Assembly (NCBI GenBank): GCA_016841605.1
Contig: JAENYV010000004.1
Coordinates: 186,001 to 250,000 of the forward strand
Reading direction: 5' to 3'
From: Dethiobacter alkaliphilus
GTDB lineage: Bacteria > Bacillota > Dethiobacteria > DTU022 > UBA8154
DNA: 64,000 nt
Positions 1 through 9,195 of the stretch are shown here, one piece after another (position 1 is the stretch's first letter; every line of letters starts with the position of its first letter). The position numbers and the translations under genes are program-made. Below the pieces are notes generated by a model. It was given only the letters and a program-made list of their open reading frames with translations, ran no database searches and had not been told where the DNA came from.

Positions 1-668
1 TTATACCCCAGTTGGACTCCGACCCCGAAGTAAAAGCAGTAATAGTAACCGGGTCCGGGGATAAAGCCTTTGCTGCGGGTGTCGATATTACTGAGATCAC
101 AAACCTGTCAACTGTAGAAATGTATGAATTTAACGTTTTGGCCCTATCGGCTTTCAGCAAATTAGAGAATTTAAGCAAACCAACCATTGCAGCGATAAAA
201 GGTCTTACCCTTGGTGGAGGCTATGAGCTTACCCTTACCTGTGACTTTCGTATTGCCGCTGAAAGTGCCAAATTCGGGCAGCCGGAGATCAACCTGGGCA
301 TCATCCCCGGGGGGGGTGCTACGCAGCGTCTCTCTCGGCTGATCGGAGTTGCCCGCGCCAAGGAGCTGCTCTACCTGGGAGAAATGATCGATGCAGTTAC
401 TGCGGAGAGATACGGTATGGTCAACAAAGTCGTCCCCGATGGGGAACTGCTGGAATATGTAGAGAAAATGGCCGAAAAACTGGCGGCAAAACCCGTCGTG
501 GCCATGAAAATGATGAAAAAAACCATCGGTATAGGTATGCAGTTGGATTTAGCTTCTGCTACCAACCTGGAGATACAAAGCAATATTATAACCTTTGCCA
601 CCGAGGATCGCGTCGAAGGAATTAAGGCTTTACTGGAAAAGCGCAAGCCCAATTTTGTCGGTAAATAA
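1..668 (+). CDS. Enoyl-CoA hydratase/isomerase (crotonase family), 5' end cut by window
   Basis: Crotonase-fold enzyme that would hydrate a 2-enoyl-CoA in beta-oxidation. The frame is open from base 3, so the gene starts outside the window; about 220 C-terminal residues of a usual 260 are visible, and the TTG at 12 is not a credible start. Both catalytic glutamates of the family are present 20 residues apart, in GGGYEL and in QPEINLG, and the oxyanion-hole glycine block and the IIPGGG..QRL motif are intact. It lies 133 bases before a molybdenum hydroxylase trio in the same direction, so it probably belongs to a catabolic cluster extending to the left. It is related to, but clearly different from, the two other hydratases in the window (5070 and 36174). 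Substrate unknown. Confidence 0.9.
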   Translation, partial: IPQLDSDPEVKAVIVTGSGDKAFAAGVDITEITNLSTVEMYEFNVLALSAFSKLENLSKPTIAAIKGLTLGGGYELTLTCDFRIAAESAKFGQPEINLGIIPGGGATQRLSRLIGVARAKELLYLGEMIDAVTAERYGMVNKVVPDGELLEYVEKMAEKLAAKPVVAMKMMKKTIGIGMQLDLASATNLEIQSNIITFATEDRVEGIKALLEKRKPNFVGK

Positions 669-801
669 GAAAATGAATAACCTGTGCCGGGTGCCGGTGC
701 AAACCGGTGCCCGGGAAATTCTTTGAACTTTACCCCACTCTAATAAGACTTTGAGAAGATCAAAAGTGCCGGCAAGAGCCGGCGAAAGAGAGGAGAAAAA
801 G

Positions 802-1338
802 ATGACCCGGCAAGAAAAGAAATTTTCCGGTTCTGCGCTTGAAGGTAAGCACCATATCAACCTTACGGTAAACGGACAGCTCTACGAATTGGCAATAGGA
901 ACAGGGGCAGGTAAGGTTAATCCAAGCGATACCCTTTCCTTTACACTTAGGGAGACTCTTGGGCTTACAGGGACAAAAGTATCCTGCGACAGTGGTGCCT
1001 GCGGGGGATGTACCGTGATCATGGACGGAAGAGCGGTTCTGTCATGCATGCTGTTAAGTATTGAATGCGATGAAAAAGAGATTACTACAATTGAAGGACT
1101 GAAAAATCCAAAAACAGGAGAACTTGATCCCCTTCAGCAGTCATTTATCGATCATACGGCCTTTCAGTGCGGATTCTGCACCCCCGGAATGATCATGAGT
1201 TCCAAGGCTTTACTGAATGATAATCCTTCTCCAACAGAAGAAGAGGTAAAAGAGGCTCTTTCGGGTAATTTTTGTCGGTGTATCAGTCACTATCAAATTG
1301 TAAGAGCTGTTATGGCCGTTTCAGGAAAGGGGAAGTGA
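802..1338 (+). CDS. Molybdenum hydroxylase, small [2Fe-2S] subunit (copy 1)
   Basis: Electron-transfer subunit of a xanthine dehydrogenase/4-hydroxybenzoyl-CoA reductase-family enzyme, 178 residues. The N-terminal plant-type ferredoxin domain has Cys62, Cys67, Cys70 and Cys82 (CDSGACGGC block). The C-terminal helical domain has Cys123, Cys126, Cys158 and Cys160 (CGFC ... CRC), so both [2Fe-2S] clusters are complete. The ATG at 802 is preferred over an in-frame start at 751 because it follows a GAGAGGAGA ribosome site and because the second copy (25405) begins with the same residues. Large and FAD subunits follow directly. DNA of this gene and its leader is about nine-tenths identical by eye to the 25405 copy, far more than the neighbouring subunits, which suggests gene conversion. 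Confidence 0.93.
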   Translation: MTRQEKKFSGSALEGKHHINLTVNGQLYELAIGTGAGKVNPSDTLSFTLRETLGLTGTKVSCDSGACGGCTVIMDGRAVLSCMLLSIECDEKEITTIEGLKNPKTGELDPLQQSFIDHTAFQCGFCTPGMIMSSKALLNDNPSPTEEEVKEALSGNFCRCISHYQIVRAVMAVSGKGK

Positions 1339-1343
1339 AATCG

Positions 1344-3635
1344 GTGGCCGAAAATTACAGATATATCGGCAAAGCGATGCCTAGAATGGATGGACAGGAG
1401 ATCGTAACCGGAAAAACAGCCTTCCTTGATGACCTTAAATTCCACAATCTTTTGATCGGGAAGGTCCTGAGAAGCCCTCATCCCCATGCCATGATCAAAA
1501 GAATTGATACAAGCAAGGCAGAGCAGCTCAAGGGAGTTAAAGCGATTATCACGCACGAGACGGCTCCTGATTGGAAAGGCGGCCTCCCGCCCATCCGTCT
1601 TCTTGATCGAAAGGTACGCTACGTGGGAGATGTTGTGGCTCTCATTGCGGCAGAAACCGAACGGATTGCCGATCAAGCGAAGAGGCTTATTAATGTGGAG
1701 TATGAAATACTTCCAGCTGTCTTCGATGACTATGAGGCGATGAAACCCGGAGCCATTCAGCTTTATGACGATCTGCCGGGCAACATACTGCCGCTCGGAT
1801 CAGACGAGATTAGCGGCGCTACATGGGCAACTGAAATTGTAACGGGAGATGTGGAAAAGGGATTTGCAGAGGCCGATGCCATTATAGAAGGAGGCTTCGC
1901 ATACGACAATATACCGAATCCAATTTCCATAGAGTCGCCCGCGGCAGTAGCACTTTGGGAGGAGCCTGACAAAGTGACGCTATGGGTTTCCAATCATAAG
2001 GTATGGAATAACAAGCGTCTGCTCTCACCAATTTTCGGTGATAAGGTTCAGATAAGGATCATTGGAGGAGCCTGCGGGGGAAGCTATGGGGCAAAGGCCA
2101 TGTCCTGGCAGGTACAATGCTATGCTGCGGCTCTGAGCAAAGCAACGGGTCAGCCGGTGAAAGTAATTTTTTCAAAGGAAGAACAACTTGGTTGCTTTAT
2201 TTTGCGCCCGGCAACACGGCTTAATGCGAAGGTCGGTATGCAAAAGGACGGCACAGTGACCGCGGTAGCAGGTTCGTGGCTTGTCGGCACAGGCTACTAT
2301 TCCCGAACTACACAGATTCAGATTGCCGTAGGTTGTGGCGAGGCTATGATCGCCGTGCGGTGCAATAACTGGAACGTAAAACCGTCGATCGTGTGTACAA
2401 ACAGAAATGCATCCGGTATTGTCAGAGGTTTTGGCGGTCAGGAACTAAAATGCGCCCTGATTCCCCTTTTAAGTCTTGCCATGGAGAAGCTTTCCCTTGA
2501 CCCCTTTGAAGTTCTAAAAAAGAACTTTGTGAAACCGGGTGACGGTTATTTCTGGCGGAATGCCGCCTGGTATAACTATCGTGGTATCGATTACTCCCGG
2601 GCCATGGACGAAGGTGCTAAAACTTTCGGATGGAAAGAAAAATGGAAGGGATGGCTCAAGCCAACAGCAGTGGAAGGGACCAAGCATATCGGAGTAGGTG
2701 TCGGTGTGCACGGTAATGCGGATGTTGGGGAAGACATGTCCGAAGCATATGTTCGCATTGACAATGATGGAAGAGTAGTGGTTATTTCCGGTCTTACCGA
2801 GCACGGAACGGGGCAGAGAAGTAATGTAGTGAAAGCGGTTGCTGAAGTCCTGCAGTTACCCCTTGAATTTATCTCCATTACGCCCGGCGACACTTTGGTG
2901 ACACCTGTTGAATGGGGCCCGGCCGGATCAAGAGGGACCTATGCAATTTTAGGTGCCGCAATCTCAGCGGCTGATGATGCCAAGAAAAAACTTTTCCAGC
3001 TTGCTGCTCCAATGCTGGGTACAGACAACTTCGAAGACCTCGAAACCGCAGATGGTATCATCTGGCTGAAAAGCGACCCGGAAAAACGTATCGATTGGAA
3101 AAAAGTCTTAAAATTCCGAACAGTCATCGGTCATGGCCGTTTTGATGAAGACTTCTCATTATCCAACTGCATGATGAGCTTCGTAGAATTGCAAGTTGAC
3201 ACAGAAACAGGCAAGATCGATCTTCTCCGGGTAGTCAACGCCACCGACGTAGGCAAGGTGATAGATCCTCACGGCCTTGAAGGGCAGCTTAACGGCTGCT
3301 TGGGGTCTGCAGGCATTGACAGCGCCATCTTTGAAGAGACGATCCTGGATCCTACGACCGGTTGTATCCTCAACACAAACTTGATTGACTACAAATGGCG
3401 GACCTCAGCTGAACTGCCGGTGATTGAGAATGTTGTTCTGGAGACTCCCATCGACAGCCACCGCTTTCATGCACTTGGGATCGGTGAGATTAGTACCTCT
3501 CCCGGACCTTCGGCCGTGCTTATGGCTGCCTCGAATGCCATCGGCCAATGGCTCCATGAGTATCCGGTTACCCCTGAACGGGTCCTAAAGACCCTCGGTA
3601 AAAGTATGGAGAAGAAACAAGGAGGCAGTTTATGA
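1344..3635 (+). CDS. Molybdenum hydroxylase, large molybdopterin subunit (copy 1)
   Basis: Catalytic Moco subunit of the xanthine dehydrogenase family, 763 residues, which would hydroxylate or reductively dehydroxylate an aromatic or heterocyclic ring or aldehyde. Seen are the N-terminal a/b hammerhead domain, the glycine-rich GGACGGSYGAK cofactor loop, VRGFGGQE, and the active-site glutamate in GIGEIS near the C terminus (about residue 715). I chose GTG at 1344, six bases after the small-subunit stop and about 11 bases from a GGGG Shine-Dalgarno; its first residues (AENYRYIGK) match the start of the paralogue (TNYRFIGK). GTG at 1335, overlapping the previous stop, is an alternative. The gene overlaps the next one by four bases (ATGA). 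Subunit order is small-large-medium. Substrate cannot be assigned from sequence alone. Confidence 0.92.
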   Translation: MAENYRYIGKAMPRMDGQEIVTGKTAFLDDLKFHNLLIGKVLRSPHPHAMIKRIDTSKAEQLKGVKAIITHETAPDWKGGLPPIRLLDRKVRYVGDVVALIAAETERIADQAKRLINVEYEILPAVFDDYEAMKPGAIQLYDDLPGNILPLGSDEISGATWATEIVTGDVEKGFAEADAIIEGGFAYDNIPNPISIESPAAVALWEEPDKVTLWVSNHKVWNNKRLLSPIFGDKVQIRIIGGACGGSYGAKAMSWQVQCYAAALSKATGQPVKVIFSKEEQLGCFILRPATRLNAKVGMQKDGTVTAVAGSWLVGTGYYSRTTQIQIAVGCGEAMIAVRCNNWNVKPSIVCTNRNASGIVRGFGGQELKCALIPLLSLAMEKLSLDPFEVLKKNFVKPGDGYFWRNAAWYNYRGIDYSRAMDEGAKTFGWKEKWKGWLKPTAVEGTKHIGVGVGVHGNADVGEDMSEAYVRIDNDGRVVVISGLTEHGTGQRSNVVKAVAEVLQLPLEFISITPGDTLVTPVEWGPAGSRGTYAILGAAISAADDAKKKLFQLAAPMLGTDNFEDLETADGIIWLKSDPEKRIDWKKVLKFRTVIGHGRFDEDFSLSNCMMSFVELQVDTETGKIDLLRVVNATDVGKVIDPHGLEGQLNGCLGSAGIDSAIFEETILDPTTGCILNTNLIDYKWRTSAELPVIENVVLETPIDSHRFHALGIGEISTSPGPSAVLMAASNAIGQWLHEYPVTPERVLKTLGKSMEKKQGGSL

Positions 3636-4612
3636 GATCCTTTACTCATTTTGACGCTTATAGTATAGAAGATACCTGCACGGCCCTTGGACAGTACAAA
3701 GGCCGGGCGCAGCTTAAGGCGGGCGGCAGTGATCTCCTTTCCATCCTCAAGGGCGATTTTTTGCCTGATTATCCTGAAGTAATTATTAATATTAAGACCA
3801 TACCAGGCCTTGATTATATTAAGGAAGACGGAGATTTTCTCAGGATAGGTGCCCTTGTTCGTCTTATTGAGATGGTCCGCTCCCCTCTTCTTAGTCATAA
3901 ATACAGCGTTCTTGTTAAAGCAGCCCATACTGTGGCAAGTCCCCAGATCAGAAACGTGGCCACACTTGGTGGAAACCTTTGTCAGGATACCCGCTGTTGG
4001 TACTATAGATACCCCAGGAGTATGGGCGGTCCCCTGCAATGTCTGCGCAAGGGGAGCGGCTCTTGCCTCGCTGTTAAGGGGGATAACCGTTACCATGCTA
4101 TCATGGGCGGGAAAAAGTGTTTTGCTGTTTGTCCCTCTGACATGGCTGTTGCACTGGCCTGCCTTGACGGAAGGCTCATTATTGCCGGTCCCAGGGGAGA
4201 ACGAAACGTGGCAGTGGCCGACTTTTTTTACCCCCTTGGAAATGATCTGGCTGAGGACGAGATGATCACAGAGATCGAAATACCGGCCCGCAGGAATCCT
4301 GCGCAGCAGAACTTCCTTAAGTTCACCCTCCGTAAACCCATCGATTTTGCCATTGTGAGCGTAGCCTCTGTTATTAGCATTGAAAAAGGGGTCTGCACAG
4401 ATGCCCGTATAGTTCTCGGTGCCGTAGCTCCTTTTCCTGTCAGGGTGAGAGCAGCCGAAGAGCTTTTGATCGGCAAGCCCGTCAGTGAGGAGATTGTTAT
4501 GTCGGCAGCAGACGAGGCACTGGCTGGTTCTAAGCCGCTCAGCAAGAATGCCTATAAAGTTCAGATAGCAAAAACACTGGTAAAACGGGCGGTTATGGGC
4601 TCAACGGATTAG
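3632..4612 (+). CDS. Molybdenum hydroxylase, FAD subunit with extra Cys-rich insertion (copy 1)
   Basis: Medium FAD-binding subunit, 326 residues, passing electrons between the [2Fe-2S] clusters and an external carrier. FAD motifs AGGSDLL (residues 30-36) and ATLGGNL (110-116) are present. After the second motif there is a cysteine-rich insertion: Cys117, Cys122, Cys137, Cys145, Cys163 and Cys167. A similar insertion in 4-hydroxybenzoyl-CoA reductase (HcrB) binds an additional [4Fe-4S] cluster used for low-potential reduction, and ordinary xanthine dehydrogenases lack it. This makes a reductase of the 4-hydroxybenzoyl-CoA type a reasonable inference, not a proof. The start overlaps the upstream stop (ATGA), so translation is probably coupled. 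Confidence 0.9.
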   Translation: MRSFTHFDAYSIEDTCTALGQYKGRAQLKAGGSDLLSILKGDFLPDYPEVIINIKTIPGLDYIKEDGDFLRIGALVRLIEMVRSPLLSHKYSVLVKAAHTVASPQIRNVATLGGNLCQDTRCWYYRYPRSMGGPLQCLRKGSGSCLAVKGDNRYHAIMGGKKCFAVCPSDMAVALACLDGRLIIAGPRGERNVAVADFFYPLGNDLAEDEMITEIEIPARRNPAQQNFLKFTLRKPIDFAIVSVASVISIEKGVCTDARIVLGAVAPFPVRVRAAEELLIGKPVSEEIVMSAADEALAGSKPLSKNAYKVQIAKTLVKRAVMGSTD

Positions 4613-4885
4613 AAGGTGAAGTACGGAACGAAAGCTTACCCTGCAGATAGGACGTCTGCGGCCGGCTCGCTGCCATGGAGGGCAGCTGCCGGAAGGGAAG
4701 TGAGGCATAGGACTTGCAGGCAGGAACCCCCAAAGCAGCGGTCCGGCGCTTTGCCCGAGCGACCGCCAACCTCCCCCAATTCAGAGTTTTTCCAATTCAG
4801 CCACGGTATCTATGAACACTTCCAATATTCCCTTCTTGAACATTAATTTCCTTTCATTTAAAAAAATATTTTAAGATATTTAAAA
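4613..4885. other. Gap with GC-rich remnant-like sequence
   Basis: The first 180 bases after the hydroxylase trio are GC-rich with several short inverted repeats (for example GGCAGC near 4680), then the sequence turns AT-rich. An open frame at 4616-4846 has no ribosome site and a low-complexity translation, so I do not call a gene. I see no clear U-tract terminator. Confidence 0.4.
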
Positions 4886-4891
4886 ATTGTC

Positions 4892-4943
4892 TTGACAATA
4901 GCTGGAGAGGCGTTTATAATTTAATAGACCGAATGGTCGATAG
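4892..4943 (+). promoter_or_regulatory. Promoter with TetR-type operator, site A
   Basis: TTGACA (4892-4897), 17-base spacer, TATAAT (4915-4920), followed at once by CCGAATGGTCGAT (4929-4941). The same palindromic element lies at three other promoters of module 1 (10381, 17746, 21486). Position over the transcription start fits repression, most simply by the TetR protein at 6040. The leader to the hydratase gene at 5070 is about 140 bases. Confidence 0.82.
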
Positions 4944-5069
4944 AAAATAGAAACCACGATAAAAGGAGATGATCGCACTTTAAAGACATAAAAAATTATG
5001 TAAATATAAATGAACTGCTTTAGACAAATTTTGAAAAAATACGTTAGATGAATAAGGGAGGTAAAGCAA

Positions 5070-5852
5070 ATGGATTTTGAAACTGTATTATTTGAAAAGA
5101 AAGATGGGGTAGGAATCATTACTTTAAATCGTTCACAATACATGAATACACTAAACGGAAAGTTATTGGAAGAGCTTAACGAAGTTTTATCCCTGTGTGA
5201 AAATGATGCCGATGTTGGAGCGTTGGTATTGACAGGAGGAGCGAAGTGTTTCTGTGCGGGTGCCGATGTAAAGTATGTAACTTCTTTTAAATCACCTGGT
5301 GAGTTTACTGCTTTTTCTCGCTTAACACGTCAAACGTTTCATAATATCGAGATTTTCAGTAAGCCGGTTATTGCCGCAATTAGCGGAGTTGCTTTAGGTG
5401 GAGGCCTTGAATTGGCTCTCTGTTGCGATTTGCGAGTAGTTTCAGAAAATACCAAATTAGGTCTGCCGGAAGCTAAATTAGGAGCCATCCCCGGAGCCGG
5501 CGGTACACAGCGTTTACCCCGACTTATTGGACCCACATTAGCCAAACAGATTATTTTTACCGGAATGCACATAACCGGAACTGAGGCTTATAAAATGGGC
5601 TTAGTAAATTTAGTAACTTCAACAGAGGATTTTCTGGATGAGGCTGTAAAGTTGGCTGCCGATATCGCTGAGAAAGCGCCGCTGGCTTTGCGGGCTGCCA
5701 AGAGCTGTATCAATACAGGGCTGCAAATTGATCTGGAATCCGGATTGAACTATGAAACTCAGTGGTCTGTGTTTGTAGTCGGCAGCGAAGATCATGTTGA
5801 AGGTTTTCGTTCTTTTATAGAGAAGCGCAAGCCGGTATGGAAAGGGAAATAA
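5070..5852 (+). CDS. Enoyl-CoA hydratase (crotonase family), module 1
   Basis: Complete 260-residue crotonase that should add water to an alpha,beta-unsaturated acyl-CoA. Catalytic Glu114 (GGGLEL) and Glu134 (LPEAKLG) are both present, with the CAGADV oxyanion-hole segment near residue 62 and the GAIPGAGGTQRL motif. ATG at 5070 follows GGGAGG with good spacing. It is transcribed from promoter A, which carries the module 1 operator, and the TetR gene lies directly downstream. The closest relative in the window is the module 2 hydratase at 36174. In a bbs-like scheme it would be the BbsH-type hydratase; that role is inferred from context only. Confidence 0.93.
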   Translation: MDFETVLFEKKDGVGIITLNRSQYMNTLNGKLLEELNEVLSLCENDADVGALVLTGGAKCFCAGADVKYVTSFKSPGEFTAFSRLTRQTFHNIEIFSKPVIAAISGVALGGGLELALCCDLRVVSENTKLGLPEAKLGAIPGAGGTQRLPRLIGPTLAKQIIFTGMHITGTEAYKMGLVNLVTSTEDFLDEAVKLAADIAEKAPLALRAAKSCINTGLQIDLESGLNYETQWSVFVVGSEDHVEGFRSFIEKRKPVWKGK

Positions 5853-6039
5853 TAGGGGAAAATGTTATCCGGGTTAATATATGCTAATGTATATATATAT
5901 AGTAATAAAAAAGCTTTTAAAATTTTTTGTATAAATGATGCATTATATGCTATTATAAGAACATATTAACACTTTAAAGCTTAAAAAATTTCGGTGGAGC
6001 TCAACCCGGAAAATATTTCCACCTTTGAGGAGAGATATG

Positions 6040-6669
6040 ATGGATATTCATAACCGCAAACAATCAACCAACGATAAGGCTGCCGAGGACGTCTCGAAAA
6101 AAGGATCTTTGACCCGCAAGGATGTCCTGAAAGTTGCGGCCAGGCTAATCCGGGCACACGGCTACCACGGAACATCGACACAAATGATTGCTGACGAACT
6201 CGGTATCAGCAAATCAACTTTTTTCCACCATGCAAAGAGTAAACAGGATATGCTTTTTGAAATTCTAAATGAGCCATTACAGAAGGTTTACCCTAACTTG
6301 CAAAAAATATATGCGCAGCAGTTGTCTCCGAAAAATAAGCTGGAACTTGCAGTGAGTAACCATATATTGAACTTTGTTGAAAGTCTTGAGGTAGTAGCTG
6401 TCTTGTTACAAGAGCGCGATTGTCTTAAACCGCCCTATAGTGAGATTCTTTCTCCTGTACGCGAAGGTTATGTGAAGATTTTCCGACGTATTATTGAGGA
6501 TGGTGTGCAAAGCGGTGATTTTCGGCCTATCGAGCCTAAAATGGCCGCTTATGCCATTCTCGGAATGTGTAACTGGCTTGTGCAATGGTATAACCCGGAA
6601 GGCGAAATTTCTCCTCAGATGTTAACCGAAATGTATACGGACTTCGCTCTGAAAATACTTCTACCATAA
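6040..6669 (+). CDS. TetR/AcrR-family transcriptional regulator 1
   Basis: DNA-binding repressor of about 209 residues. The N-terminal helix-turn-helix is recognisable (GTSTQMIADELGISKSTFFHH), with a divergent helical ligand-binding C-terminal domain as in FadR/PaaR-like regulators that sense acyl-CoAs. The apparent TTG at 6025 sits inside the GAGGAGA ribosome site; ATG at 6040 (or 6037) is the real start. It is embedded in module 1, between the hydratase and the Mo/W enzyme. The four YCGANYGGTCGAT palindromes at module 1 promoters are its most likely targets. No copy of that motif is visible in its own upstream region. The inducer is probably a pathway CoA thioester, by family analogy. Confidence 0.9.
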   Translation: MDIHNRKQSTNDKAAEDVSKKGSLTRKDVLKVAARLIRAHGYHGTSTQMIADELGISKSTFFHHAKSKQDMLFEILNEPLQKVYPNLQKIYAQQLSPKNKLELAVSNHILNFVESLEVVAVLLQERDCLKPPYSEILSPVREGYVKIFRRIIEDGVQSGDFRPIEPKMAAYAILGMCNWLVQWYNPEGEISPQMLTEMYTDFALKILLP

Positions 6670-6895
6670 TTTAACATTTACTTTACATGGCTGACGAAGG
6701 GATCTCAAAGTTTTTTATAAGGTTGCAGTCTGCTCTAAAAAGTCGCAAAAGTGAAAAAAGTATAATTAATTGTTTATTTTCATTCAAAGGTAAGATTAAC
6801 CTGCGTTTGAGTCTGATTTTTCAAAGCCTAACTGTATGATGATTTTGAAAGGATGTTTGCATTGGCAACAGAAAATGCCGGAGAGGATGGTAAAA

Positions 6896-9124
6896 ATGGA
6901 CTTACGTGTAGTAATTAAAAAGTCGATTTGTGCCATGTGTGCAAATAACTGTGGCATTCTGGTATATGTTAAGGACGGTAAGGTTTTAAAGATATGCGGA
7001 AATCCGGATAACCCTTTATCCCGCGGTTTCACCTGTAAAAGACTTGCCAGTGCTGTTCAATGGCTAAATCATCCGGACCAGCTCATGTACCCGCTAAAAA
7101 GGGTCGGTCAAAGAGGAGAGGGTAAATGGAAGAGGATAACATATGAAGAGGCTATGGATGAAATAGCGGAGAAGTTGAAGGATTTAAAAGAAAAGTATGG
7201 ACCCCAAATCCTCGCTGTTTCCGAAGGAACCCTTAGATACGCTGAGTTTTGGATGCGAGCCAGGTTTATGAATTTATTTGGGAGCCCCAATATGTTTCAA
7301 CCGGGAGTTATTTGCGGATTAAATCGCGAAACAATAGGTGCTGCCATCGCTGGGTTTCGTGTCAATAGTAAGAATGGTAATCTGCAAAACACAAGGTGTG
7401 TAGTTGTACAGGGATTTAATCCTAAAGGGTCTTCTCCGATGTTGGCACAACAGATGAGGGAGATCAAAGCTCTCGCGCCCGGAAGGTTGCGTGTCATAGC
7501 AATAGATCCCAGGGATACTGGAATTGCCTCTGAAGAAACAGATATACAATTAAAGTTAAGGCCCGGTACCGATGCGGCCTTAATGCTTTCCTGGTTGAAT
7601 ATTATTATAAACGAGGAGCTTTATGACCAGGATTTTGTTAGGGAGTATACCTTTGGTTTTGATAAATTAGCTGAACGTGTGCAAGATTATCCGCCGAAAA
7701 GAGTGGCTGATATTACCGGGATAACCGTTGATAAGATAATAGAATCAGCCAGAATCTTCGCGACAACCAAGCCGGCTTTAATTTTCGGCGGTGTAGGCTC
7801 AGATCAGATTGGATTTAATTCCACAAGGGTTGAACAGGCTGCGGCCTGTTTAATGGCCATAACGGGAAACATTGATATTCCCGGCGGGAAAGCGGTACCC
7901 AATTATCCAGGTATTGAAATAGATGGAAATAGACCCCTGCGAGATTCCGACATGGAGCTTACCGACAAGCTTACTAAGAAGCAAAAAGCAAAACATATCG
8001 GTGGTGACAGATTTAGGCTAATGGGTTACCCCGGATATGAAGCGTGGGCTCCTGCCTATAAAAAAACTTATGGTGTACCAGCCCCGACAATGCATACTGT
8101 CTCGGCCAATGAGCCAATGATTTATCGCGGCATAATTAACGGCGACCAGAATCGTATCAGAGCCCTCATAATCTGGGCAAGCAACCCTCTTAACAGGACT
8201 GCTAACACAAAGCTGGTTTATAGGGCATTAAAGAGTACTAATCTAGAACTTTCCATAGTCCTTGATTTTTTCATGACTCCTAGCGCTGAGATAGCTGACT
8301 ATGTCATGCCCAGTGCGAGCTTTTTAGAAATGCCGTATTGGACTACTTGGGAAGATTTTGCGGATGTCTGTTGCTTTGGTGAGGCGGCAGTTGAGCCGTT
8401 GGGGGAAAGGAAAGATGCCTTCTATTTTTGGCGCGATTTAGGAGTAAGGCTTGGTCAAGAACAATATTGGCCGTGGAAGACACATGAAGAGGTTATGGAA
8501 TACCGGGCGGAGCCGATAGGTTATTCTTTTGAAAAACTTGTGCAGATTGCCGGCCTGGTTCCCCCTGTGCAATTTAAAAAGCATGAAAAACGGGGTTTTG
8601 CGACCAGTACCGGTAAGTTTGAGTTGTATTCGACGGTATTGGAGAAACTCGGCTATGATCCTCTTCCATATTATAAGGAGCCGCCGGAAAGCCCTACAAG
8701 TACACCAGAGACAGCCAAAAGCTATCCCTTAATATTGACTACCGGAGGAAGAAGTGTTCCCCAGTATCACTCAGAACATCACCAAATAGGCATGGGGATG
8801 CGTGAAAGACATCCCAACCCGATTGTAGATATTCATACCGAAACGGCGCGTCAACTGGATATAAATGATGGCGATTGGGTGTACATTGAAACGAAGAGGG
8901 GCCGCATAAAACAGAAGGCCCGCGTGACAGACGGGATCCGACCTGATGTTGTAAATTGTGAAGCGAGCTGGTGGTATCCTGAAATGCCGGGCGAAGAACC
9001 TTCTTTACATGGTTTTTTAGAATCGAATGCCAATGTCCTTACAGTTGACGATCTTGATGCTTGTGATGAGTTAGTGGGTGGTGGGTCTCTTAGAGCATTA
9101 TTATGTAAGGTTTATAAGGCTTGA
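6896..9124 (+). CDS. Mo/W bis-pterin oxidoreductase, acetylene-hydratase-like branch
   Basis: DMSO-reductase superfamily enzyme, 742 residues. A [4Fe-4S] site CxxCxxxC...C lies at the N terminus (CAMCANNC, then Cys in GFTCKR). A cysteine in GVICGLNR (about residue 140) sits where acetylene hydratase has its metal-ligating Cys141, and the C-terminal pterin-binding domain also resembles that protein. The aspartate that acetylene hydratase needs directly after its second cluster cysteine is replaced by Asn here (C-A-N-N-C), so acetylene hydration is unlikely. ATG at 6896 follows GAGAGG at 9 bases. The enzyme lacks an obvious Tat signal and is probably cytoplasmic. The gene after it encodes a ferredoxin-containing protein, a likely electron partner. 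No equivalent exists in module 2. Confidence 0.85.
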   Translation: MDLRVVIKKSICAMCANNCGILVYVKDGKVLKICGNPDNPLSRGFTCKRLASAVQWLNHPDQLMYPLKRVGQRGEGKWKRITYEEAMDEIAEKLKDLKEKYGPQILAVSEGTLRYAEFWMRARFMNLFGSPNMFQPGVICGLNRETIGAAIAGFRVNSKNGNLQNTRCVVVQGFNPKGSSPMLAQQMREIKALAPGRLRVIAIDPRDTGIASEETDIQLKLRPGTDAALMLSWLNIIINEELYDQDFVREYTFGFDKLAERVQDYPPKRVADITGITVDKIIESARIFATTKPALIFGGVGSDQIGFNSTRVEQAAACLMAITGNIDIPGGKAVPNYPGIEIDGNRPLRDSDMELTDKLTKKQKAKHIGGDRFRLMGYPGYEAWAPAYKKTYGVPAPTMHTVSANEPMIYRGIINGDQNRIRALIIWASNPLNRTANTKLVYRALKSTNLELSIVLDFFMTPSAEIADYVMPSASFLEMPYWTTWEDFADVCCFGEAAVEPLGERKDAFYFWRDLGVRLGQEQYWPWKTHEEVMEYRAEPIGYSFEKLVQIAGLVPPVQFKKHEKRGFATSTGKFELYSTVLEKLGYDPLPYYKEPPESPTSTPETAKSYPLILTTGGRSVPQYHSEHHQIGMGMRERHPNPIVDIHTETARQLDINDGDWVYIETKRGRIKQKARVTDGIRPDVVNCEASWWYPEMPGEEPSLHGFLESNANVLTVDDLDACDELVGGGSLRALLCKVYKA

Positions 9125-9195
9125 TAATATCTCACACATAACCAGCATTTCCGCATGGGAAAATGTCGGCTGAATATTTATGAGGAGGATAGTTA

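Noticed and set aside
4616-4846. A 76-codon open frame after the first hydroxylase trio
   Set aside because: No ribosome site, no recognisable domain, and a low-complexity GC-rich translation.
6896-9124. Acetylene hydratase
   Set aside because: The essential aspartate after the second cluster cysteine is asparagine, so only the family resemblance is claimed.
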